A stretch of DNA of 12,652 bases. It comes from Desulfobacteraceae bacterium. Lineage in GTDB: Bacteria > Desulfobacterota > DSM-4660 > Desulfatiglandales > Desulfatiglandaceae. The position numbers and the translations under genes are program-made. Position 1 is the first letter of the stretch, and every line of letters starts with the position of its first letter. The stretch is taken from contig DQZA01000306.1 in assembly GCA_011042035.1 (NCBI GenBank), forward strand, positions 1 through 12,652, read 5' to 3'. This document shows positions 7,356 to 12,652 of this stretch, one piece after another. The notes beneath the pieces were generated by a model. It made no database searches and was not told where the DNA came from. It saw nothing but the letters and a program-made list of their open reading frames with translations.

Positions 7356-7544
7356 TTAAGAAAACTTTTTCATCCTCTTGCGTCTTCGTTTTGCGGCCTT
7401 GGCTTGTTTCTTCTTTCTCTGGACGCTCGGCTTGTCGTAAAAGCGCCTTTCCTTGATCTCTGAAAAAAATCCTTCTTTTGTAAGTTTCCTCTTGAGATCC
7501 TTGATGGCCTTTTCTATTTGGTTGTCCTGAACAATAACTTTCAT
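7356..7544 (-). CDS. rpsU: 30S ribosomal protein bS21
   Basis: Small-subunit ribosomal protein of 62 residues that helps initiation on the 30S subunit near the anti-Shine-Dalgarno end of 16S rRNA. The sequence is typical in length and composition: MKVIVQDNQ at the start, IEKAIKDLKRKL, the RRFYDKPSVQRKKK block, and a strongly basic tail (AKRRRKRMKK). GGCGG and GGTGA precede the ATG. A strong intrinsic terminator lies only 17 bases upstream of the start codon, so expression needs read-through or antitermination unless a promoter sits within the hairpin. This arrangement is unusual and is treated in the findings. The large inverted repeat at 7262-7325 follows the gene. Confidence 0.95.
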   Translation of the reverse strand: MKVIVQDNQIEKAIKDLKRKLTKEGFFSEIKERRFYDKPSVQRKKKQAKAAKRRRKRMKKFS

Positions 7545-7561
7545 TATTTCACCGCCTTATC

Positions 7562-7606
7562 ATTTAAAATAAAAAAGCACCTCATGTTGGGTTTTTGAGG
7601 TGCTTT
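7562..7606 (-). terminator. Intrinsic terminator immediately upstream of rpsU
   Basis: On the minus strand, AAAGCACCTCA (7606-7596) pairs perfectly over 11 bases with its reverse complement (7584-7574) around an 11-base loop. It runs into TTTTTTATTTTAAAT. The tract on the plus strand is much poorer in T, so termination is on the minus strand. It may end the pilus/rlmD transcript or the RNA that starts near 7829. Confidence 0.85.
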
Positions 7607-7829
7607 CCCTTTCCTATCCAAGCAAACGGGCCAATGCCCAGGCTGGTTTCAATCCATCACATGGGAGCAATAACCCCTTTTGCTGTTAAAGGTTCGAAAG
7701 CCCTCAAAAGGCAGCACAGGTATAACTATCCGGGAGGCTGTTGAATAGCGCTCCTGGCTAGGTAAATAAATGTGCACAATTGGCAAAAAATCACCCCCTT
7801 TACTTTCGGGGTACCAGAGTTGTTTCGAG
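7562..7829 (-). ncRNA. Candidate small RNA or attenuated rpsU leader
   Basis: This stretch fills most of the 335-base gap between the methyltransferase gene and rpsU. It runs from just below a promoter-like pair (7836-7864) to the terminator at 7562-7606, so a discrete RNA of about 267 bases is possible. Inside it CCTTTTG (7712-7706) and CAAAAGG (7683-7677) are complementary, among other short pairings. I compared it by eye with 6S RNA, tmRNA and SRP RNA and could not recognise any. One reading frame of 71 codons crosses it but has a TTG start and no ribosome binding site. The alternatives are a long 3' end of the pilus operon, or an rpsU 5' leader with attenuation. Confidence 0.3.
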
Positions 7830-7835
7830 CTATCT

Positions 7836-7864
7836 ACTATGGCCCAATATCCATTGGATGTCAA
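7836..7864 (-). promoter_or_regulatory. Candidate promoter upstream of rpsU
   Basis: On the minus strand, TTGACA (7864-7859) and CATAGT (7841-7836, four of six matches to the -10 consensus) are separated by 17 bases. It begins 15 bases after the stop codon of the methyltransferase gene. Predicted transcription would start near 7829. The -35 lies inside the palindrome at 7849-7869, so binding of a protein there could control it. Confidence 0.45.
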
Positions 7865-7869
7865 TGGAT
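7849..7869. repeat. Palindrome overlapping the -35 element, with T6 on the plus strand
   Basis: ATCCATTG (7849-7856) and CAATGGAT (7862-7869) form a perfect eight-base inverted repeat with a five-base centre. One arm and the centre contain the TTGACA of the minus-strand promoter candidate. On the plus strand the right arm merges into six T residues (7869-7874), which would also fit a weak plus-strand terminator, although no plus-strand gene leads into it. An operator is the favoured reading but is unproven. Confidence 0.45.
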
Positions 7870-7879
7870 TTTTTAGCTT

Positions 7880-9298
7880 TTAAGACACATTAACCATCAT
7901 ACTTGACCCCTTTGGTTTCAATAGCCCTACGGCCTCCACATGGTGCGTATTTGGGAACATGTCTACCGGTTGTATCTCCACCAATTCATAATACTCATTT
8001 AGCATGGCAAGGTCCCTAGCCATGGTAACGGGATTACAGGAAACATATACAAGGGTGTCGGCACCAAGTTCGCTAATTTGTTTGGCCGCGTCCTTGTGCA
8101 TTCCTGAACGTGGGGGGTCTATTATAAGTACATCCGGGACCTCTTTCAACAAAGGGAGTTGGTCCCTTATATCACCCTGGATAAAGGACGCGTTATCAAC
8201 TTTGTTTAGGTCTCGATTCTTGAGCGCGTCGGATACAGCCGCTGCGTTGAGCTCTACGCCCAAGACCCTTGCGGCCTTGGCCGCCAGATACAAGGCAATG
8301 GTGCCAGTGCCGCTGTAAAGATCCAATACCATCTCTTTGCCGGTTAGACGCGCGTAATCCGCCACTACATCGTAAAGTTTCTTAGCCCCACGAGTGTTGG
8401 TCTGGAAAAAAGAGTTTGCTGAAACCTGAAAAACGTAAGGGCCGATTTTCTCCCTTATCCACGGTTGCCCATACACCAGTTTTTCGTAATCGCCTATGGC
8501 CACCCCGGCCCTTTTTTGGCTTATGTTGTTAACTATGCTTTTGATATTTGCTACGGACTCGGTTAGCCTTGCGGCCATGGTCTTTATTGAGGGATTTTCT
8601 CCAGACGACACAATATTCACCATCCACTCATCAAATGCCACGGAGTGCCTGATGGTGAGATACCTCCAAAAGCCCTGGTGTGATTTGATATCATACGCAG
8701 GCAACCCGCTTTGTTTGGCTTCGTCCCGAACCGCCCGTAGTATCTGGTTAGCCGTTTTTGGCTGAAGAAGACACTGCGATATATCAAGGACCTTATTAAA
8801 GGTTCCGGGTACGTGCAGACCCAATACAAAGGTTTTTTCATCTTCACTCAAGGGCATTTCTTGGGGAAGGGCCCATCTTCTGGAAGAAAAGGAAAACTCC
8901 ATCTTGTTGCGATACCCTGTGATGAGTTCGGAGGGGATGATTTGCTTGACTGCGGCATCACCAAGGCCTCCGATGTTGGCGATGGCTTCTCTAACCAGGC
9001 CTTCTTTGTATTGGAGTTGGTATGTGTATGCGATATGTTGCCACTGGCAACCTCCGCAATGGGGATAATACGGGCAAGGCGGGGAAATTCGGGCATCTGA
9101 TGGCTCTAGTATTTCAAGGATACGTGCCTCAGCGTAGTCCTTTTTTTTCTTGAAGACCTTAACCCTGAGCTTGTCTCCTGGCGCACTGGCGGGGACAAAG
9201 ACCACAAAGCCGTCCACAAAGCCAATCCCAGGGCCGCCAAAGGCCATCTTTTCAATTTTGAGTTGGAGAACTTGTCCTTTTTTTATGTTCATGGCCAT
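7880..9298 (-). CDS. rlmD: 23S rRNA (uracil-5-)-methyltransferase, RlmD/RumA type
   Basis: S-adenosylmethionine-dependent 5-methyluridine methyltransferase of the TrmA/RumA family, 472 residues. The N-terminus (about 6-65) is a TRAM RNA-binding domain. The [4Fe-4S] ligands are C75, C81 and C84 (CPYYPHCGGCQWQH) plus C176 (DISQC), as in RumA/RlmD. The methyltransferase domain has DLYSGTGTIAL (326-336), DPPRSGM (394-400), the catalytic C421 in SCNP, and E455 in HHVE as likely general base. Target choice (U1939, U747 or both in E. coli numbering) cannot be told from sequence; RlmD is the best guess because the Fe-S cluster and TRAM domain are both present. The ATG at 9298 lies 16 bases after pilY1 and lacks a strong ribosome binding site, suggesting translational coupling to the pilus operon. 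No terminator lies directly after it. Confidence 0.9.
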   Translation of the reverse strand: MAMNIKKGQVLQLKIEKMAFGGPGIGFVDGFVVFVPASAPGDKLRVKVFKKKKDYAEARILEILEPSDARISPPCPYYPHCGGCQWQHIAYTYQLQYKEGLVREAIANIGGLGDAAVKQIIPSELITGYRNKMEFSFSSRRWALPQEMPLSEDEKTFVLGLHVPGTFNKVLDISQCLLQPKTANQILRAVRDEAKQSGLPAYDIKSHQGFWRYLTIRHSVAFDEWMVNIVSSGENPSIKTMAARLTESVANIKSIVNNISQKRAGVAIGDYEKLVYGQPWIREKIGPYVFQVSANSFFQTNTRGAKKLYDVVADYARLTGKEMVLDLYSGTGTIALYLAAKAARVLGVELNAAAVSDALKNRDLNKVDNASFIQGDIRDQLPLLKEVPDVLIIDPPRSGMHKDAAKQISELGADTLVYVSCNPVTMARDLAMLNEYYELVEIQPVDMFPNTHHVEAVGLLKPKGSSMMVNVS

Positions 9299-9314
9299 GA
9301 GAATTTAAGGGTTT

Positions 9315-11414
9315 CTAGAGGATTATCCACCATAAATAAAAGAGATTTGATGAAGGTGCAAGGGGCTGGATTTCAAGGATAGCAGCTTCCGCGGATGTGG
9401 CGGGACCAGGACCGGGGCCTCCAACAAGGGAAGTGGCTGTTGATGCAAATAACCTCAATTTGGTTCTTCCGATATACATTATGGGCTTAGAGGGTACACC
9501 GACACCCACGATTTTGCTCCAGGTGTCATTGCCATTTTCTGTGAAAAGGGCTGGTGCGCCGGTCTTGTAAGATAGGGCATATAGCCTGGCCGTGCCCTGG
9601 CCCCCATCAGGGGTAAACGTTGTTACATAGTAAACCTTGTTGAATAATAAGCCTTTTTCCAAGACATTCTCCCCGGGAGCCAGCCTGATAAACCAGCCCC
9701 TATCAACATAACCATTCTTGTCCACGTCTGCTGTTTCATTGTCCAAGTCGGGAAAAAGATTCGGGTTGGTGGAACCCTCCAGATCGGTTACATCGACAAG
9801 ATCAAGTTCTGTGAGGGTAATATCGTCGTGCAGATCCTTTATGGCATATATTCTATCAGAGCTGCTTGTGTCGCACGGGTCTTCGCGATTTCCTGTGCCA
9901 GTGAGAAGAAGATCGTAGCCTTTTTCGAATACCACGCTTGGGGGATAAAAGAAAGGGCGTTTGGGTGAAGGCGGTGTAGTGAATAACCGGTGGGCCTTCC
10001 ACGAGAATATGTTTTCATTAGACTGGGGAAATGGCAAAGGTTCTTCTTCCGAGTCGGTAAATCTTCCAACCCGCCATATCTGCCCACCCGCGTCTCCAAC
10101 ATAGAGCTTGTCAATGAAACCGTTTCCGTCCTCGTCAATGGCTGCTACAGTGCTTGGAATTGAAAAATTCATTTGGGTGATTCCCGCGATACCGTTTTTA
10201 AAACGCTTCACCACAGACCCATCAATGGGATTGATGGCAAGGATTGCCTTGCCAGCAGAGTTGTCCGCACTAAATCCGGCCCCTATGAAAAACACCGGTG
10301 TCCCAACTGTGTCATCATCGGCGGTCTTTACCTTTCCGAACACAGGCTCAGACCAGGTCTCACCAAGTTCCGGCACTATGACGTCAGGGCCTGCTCCGGA
10401 GGGGAGGTTGAGAGAGGACGTGTGATCAAAGGGGCTGATCATCCACAGAAATTTGGGATCTTCGGGGTCTGTGATATCCAGTGCAAAATAGCTTGTGCCC
10501 CCCTTTCTTTCCCCACAAATCAGGATGATCCGATCTCCGTCGCTACTATCTATTATCCCATCCTCATTTACGTCTATGGTGAAGGCCTTGGGGCTGGCAT
10601 CAACATAATAGGTGTGCCCTTCACCTTCTACCATATCTTTCAAACGGTGGAGTTGATCAGGGGGGATAAAGGCCCAAGCCTCCTCACCAAGGGTTGTCAG
10701 GTTTCCATTGCTAGCCGTGTAGGCGTCATGAACAGCATGAAGCATGCCGTCGTTGGCTCCAAAATAAACATAAGTTTGCGAAGTGCCGTCAGGATATGGG
10801 TAACGGACAATCAAAGGCGTGCTGTGCATTACATCACCTACTATGAAAGACCTGTTCTCGCTGATATCTCCATCTCCATCCTCGTCAAATACATCTGCAC
10901 CTCTCACATATCCAATTATCTCTTGCACCGTATGTGTTGGATTGCCTAATATGGGCGCGGTGATAAGAGCATTGGATAATTTGAACTCATTGGTGGAATC
11001 AGTAAGACTCTGGGATGAGCCAAGGTATGTATATATCTTTCTGTTGGAATTGTGGACATAATTAGGCTTCGAAATATCTGCCCAGTCTTTTGTAGCCCAA
11101 ATGGGTTCAGCATCAGGTTTCAGATTACCCTCGCTGTCGAGCGCCAACTCTGCGTTGGCATCCACAATATTACCCTGGTCATCTAGGCCCAGCTTGATGA
11201 CGTTTCCTTCCCAAAAATTGCCAGTCTTGGGTCTAAACAATGCCAGATACACAAAACTGCCGCTGGTTGTGCCATCGGCAGGGATTACCGGGGCCACGAA
11301 ACTTACAAATGTTTCTGAATCCTGGTCAGGCGGGAAGATACAAGTATCATCCCCTATCCCGACAGAGGCCATGAAAAGCAATAAAACAATTCCTATGAGA
11401 CTGATTTTCTTCAT
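9315..11414 (-). CDS. pilY1: PilY1-type pilus tip/biogenesis protein, short form
   Basis: Secreted protein of 699 residues matching the C-terminal beta-propeller of PilY1, which acts at the pilus tip in assembly, retraction control and adhesion. A signal peptide covers about residues 1-20. Hallmark propeller motifs are GDVMHSTPLIV (193-203), YFGANDGMLHAVH (217-229), WAFIPPDQL (247-255), GGTSYFALDIT (305-315), GDAGGQIWRVG (440-450) and TGTGN (505-509). Several Asp-rich loops look calcium-binding: D177-D183, D281-D292 (canonical EF-hand spacing), D427-D435 and D563-D571. P. aeruginosa PilY1 is about 1,160 residues with an N-terminal vWA-like region; here the N-terminal part is far shorter and no MIDAS motif (DXSXS) is seen. 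The start is three bases after the pilX stop. A Gly-Pro-rich run (665-671) lies near the C-terminus. Confidence 0.9.
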   Translation of the reverse strand: MKKISLIGIVLLLFMASVGIGDDTCIFPPDQDSETFVSFVAPVIPADGTTSGSFVYLALFRPKTGNFWEGNVIKLGLDDQGNIVDANAELALDSEGNLKPDAEPIWATKDWADISKPNYVHNSNRKIYTYLGSSQSLTDSTNEFKLSNALITAPILGNPTHTVQEIIGYVRGADVFDEDGDGDISENRSFIVGDVMHSTPLIVRYPYPDGTSQTYVYFGANDGMLHAVHDAYTASNGNLTTLGEEAWAFIPPDQLHRLKDMVEGEGHTYYVDASPKAFTIDVNEDGIIDSSDGDRIILICGERKGGTSYFALDITDPEDPKFLWMISPFDHTSSLNLPSGAGPDVIVPELGETWSEPVFGKVKTADDDTVGTPVFFIGAGFSADNSAGKAILAINPIDGSVVKRFKNGIAGITQMNFSIPSTVAAIDEDGNGFIDKLYVGDAGGQIWRVGRFTDSEEEPLPFPQSNENIFSWKAHRLFTTPPSPKRPFFYPPSVVFEKGYDLLLTGTGNREDPCDTSSSDRIYAIKDLHDDITLTELDLVDVTDLEGSTNPNLFPDLDNETADVDKNGYVDRGWFIRLAPGENVLEKGLLFNKVYYVTTFTPDGGQGTARLYALSYKTGAPALFTENGNDTWSKIVGVGVPSKPIMYIGRTKLRLFASTATSLVGGPGPGPATSAEAAILEIQPLAPSSNLFYLWWIIL

Positions 11415-11417
11415 AAA

Positions 11418-11870
11418 CTAATAGCCTACCCTGTAAAAACCTGTTTCCACACGACTCTTTGCACCCGAGGGACCGTACCCATTGCATCTCATTTTATATT
11501 TATATGCTTTAAATGATCCGACCTCAAAACCTGATCCTCTGGGCACGCGGCCGACCCCAATGTACTGCACATATCCATCAAAGGACTGATGTGGGCCTAA
11601 TGCTCCGGAAGGTGATTCGAAGTTGACAGGGCTCGAAGGATCCATATTATCAGGACCATACAAATCAGGCCTTTGCGCAACATAGTTCCTTGCCGACTCA
11701 GCAGCATAAAAGGCCATTTTGTGATTGGCGATATTCGAAGAGGCCCTGATTTCATTCATGGTCATTTTTGCCACCACAATCCCCGTGATGGTCAAAAGGG
11801 CCAATATCAAAAGGGCTATTACAAGAACCGAGCCCATGGAATTATCCATTGCCCTAATGATCCGAAGCAT
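11418..11870 (-). CDS. pilX: Type IV minor pilin PilX-like
   Basis: Minor pilin of 150 residues, part of the tip-priming complex with PilV, PilW and PilY1 in the inner membrane. The N-terminal region has the PilX pattern: a short basic leader, NSMG as the prepilin peptidase site, then the hydrophobic SVLVIALLILALLTITG. NEIRASSNIANHKMAFYAAESARN follows, the well-conserved PilX stretch. The glutamate normally at position 5 of the mature pilin is not present, which is common for PilX/GspK-type minor pilins. The globular part (about 65-150) has no further recognisable motif. GGGGCGG lies just before the ATG at 11870. It follows pilV by 25 bases and leads into pilY1 after three. Confidence 0.88.
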   Translation of the reverse strand: MLRIIRAMDNSMGSVLVIALLILALLTITGIVVAKMTMNEIRASSNIANHKMAFYAAESARNYVAQRPDLYGPDNMDPSSPVNFESPSGALGPHQSFDGYVQYIGVGRVPRGSGFEVGSFKAYKYKMRCNGYGPSGAKSRVETGFYRVGY

Positions 11871-11895
11871 TTTCCGCCCCTATGAAACACGACTC

Positions 11896-12342
11896 CTACT
11901 TTACTTGCGTCAATTCCAGACGCCTGGTCCTTCCCCGATCATTCCATAATACTATTAGTTCTATGGTCTTGTTGCCTGGATTTGGTGAGTCAGGGGCAAT
12001 ATTCCAATATACGTCGAAGGAGGTGCCACTTATCTCTTCTGTCAAGGCGTGATCTGCATCTGTCCCCGTATCAGCCAAACCTGCCGAGCCATCACCGTCT
12101 GTGTCCTGTAAAAGGGGGGATTCCATTTCCAATGCGAGAAGCTTTTCCACCCTGTCGGAGGCCACGGTGGTGGCTATTGCGTATGTGTCGGCGTAATTAT
12201 TGCCCCTTATGGCAGCCTCCTGGAGTTTGGCAATGGCAAGGAGACCCACGGTAAGGATTGAAACGGCCACAACTACCTCAAGTAGGGTGAACCCTCGATG
12301 GTTCGCAAGCAAGTTATTTCTATTTTGTAATGGCCTGTTCAT
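11896..12342 (-). CDS. pilV: Type IV minor pilin PilV-like
   Basis: Minor pilin of 148 residues with a classic class III prepilin N-terminus: leader ending HRG, cleavage before F18 with E22 at mature position 5 (FTLLE), then the hydrophobic VVVAVSILTVGLLAIAKLQ typical of PilV. The leader is 17 residues. Residues 80-91 (DTDGDGSAGLAD) have D at positions 1, 3, 5 and 12, the spacing of a calcium-binding EF-hand loop, which is not a usual feature I associate with PilV. The globular domain ends in a WNDRGRTRRLEL strand typical of the family. The ribosome binding site before the ATG at 12342 is weak. The gene begins 52 bases after pilW and is followed by pilX. Confidence 0.9.
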   Translation of the reverse strand: MNRPLQNRNNLLANHRGFTLLEVVVAVSILTVGLLAIAKLQEAAIRGNNYADTYAIATTVASDRVEKLLALEMESPLLQDTDGDGSAGLADTGTDADHALTEEISGTSFDVYWNIAPDSPNPGNKTIELIVLWNDRGRTRRLELTQVK

Positions 12343-12394
12343 TGTTATTAACCCAGGTTCAAGCCGGTACCCTGCTTAAGTGGAGGCCAAGACC

Positions 12395-12652
12395 CTATCT
12401 CAAGGTGAGGTTTCTGCACAGAACTTCGGTTGTCAAGAGCAACCGCCTGTAGCCATCGTTTGCGGGGCCGAAGATCACGTCACCCTGCTGATTGGTATAA
12501 ATCGTGGTGTCCTTGTAACCTGGAACCAGCTTTGCTGTCCTGCCCAAAAGCGTGATCTGAACAGATCTTATCTTTCGCGTGTCTGAGACAGGTGTGCTCA
12601 GCGCGTTCCCGTCCTTGTCCAAGTAAACAAGGTCCAGGGCATCTATGTATTG
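12395..12652 (-). CDS. pilW: Minor pilin PilW-like, C-terminal part (5' end outside window)
   Basis: Eighty-five residues of an open frame run in from the right edge of the window, so the TTG at 12622 is internal. The segment starts QYIDALDLVYLDKDGNAL and ends LTTEVLCRNLTLR. The blocks IRSVQITLLGRTAKL and the terminal RRLLLTTEVLCRNL resemble the C-terminal part of PilW, where minor pilins carry a strand followed by a conserved end. The position before pilV, pilX and pilY1 strongly supports this, since PilW is otherwise missing from the cluster. The N-terminal prepilin region cannot be seen. A GspJ-like or other minor pilin is possible. Confidence 0.75.
   Translation of the reverse strand, partial: QYIDALDLVYLDKDGNALSTPVSDTRKIRSVQITLLGRTAKLVPGYKDTTIYTNQQGDVIFGPANDGYRRLLLTTEVLCRNLTLR

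Noticed and set aside
7640..7662. GGTTTCAATCC resembling the end of some CRISPR repeats
   Set aside because: It occurs once. No spaced copies lie nearby and no cas genes are present.
7690..7702. GGTTCGAA resembling a tRNA T-arm
   Set aside because: No acceptor, D-arm or anticodon stem can be folded around it on either strand; TTCGAA is simply a palindromic hexamer.
7649..7864. A 71-codon minus-strand frame between the methyltransferase gene and rpsU
   Set aside because: The start would be TTG inside the palindrome, no ribosome binding site precedes it, and the translation shows no recognisable family. The stretch is better explained as non-coding, though comparison with relatives could overturn this.
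10173..10949. Long plus-strand frame of 258 codons inside pilY1
   Set aside because: It overlaps pilY1 entirely, its translation has no recognisable motif, and pilY1 carries clear family signatures in the other strand.

Overview
The window looks like chromosome from an anaerobic, sulfate- or sulfur-metabolising bacterium of the Desulfobacterota (former Deltaproteobacteria). The main reason is a complete operon for a Qrc-type menaquinone reductase (multihaem cytochrome c, molybdopterin-oxidoreductase-like subunit, iron-sulfur subunit, NrfD-like membrane subunit, in that order). Type IV pilus genes, a bS21 gene and moderate G+C also fit. The genus cannot be named from the sequence alone. Nothing suggests phage, plasmid, transposon or CRISPR.

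Layout. Bases 2-880 (+) hold the C-terminal part of the pilus secretin PilQ. Everything else is on the minus strand and is described in transcription order from the right. A minor pilin operon runs pilW (cut by the window end), pilV, pilX, pilY1 and then an rRNA uracil methyltransferase gene of the RlmD/RumA type. A 335-base gap follows, with a promoter-like pair, a palindrome and a strong intrinsic terminator just before rpsU (bS21). A second gap (about 240 bases) contains a long inverted repeat and a promoter-like sequence. Next come qrcA-qrcB-qrcC-qrcD and a previously hidden 53-residue membrane protein gene. An intrinsic terminator (1550-1587) closes that unit. A HAD phosphatase gene follows and ends seven bases from pilQ, convergent with it.

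How the genes work together. Qrc is known to take electrons from periplasmic cytochrome c3, which is reduced by hydrogenases and formate dehydrogenases, and pass them to menaquinone, feeding the quinone-linked part of sulfate respiration. PilW, PilV and PilX are minor pilins that with PilY1 prime pilus assembly and sit at the tip; PilQ is the outer-membrane pore the pilus passes through. The pilus genes therefore flank an unrelated respiratory operon.

Points that most deserve a second look are the 53-residue membrane protein at the end of the qrc operon, the promoter-to-terminator unit in front of rpsU (small RNA or attenuated leader), the 7262-7325 inverted repeat, and a cysteine in QrcB at the position where family members bind molybdenum.
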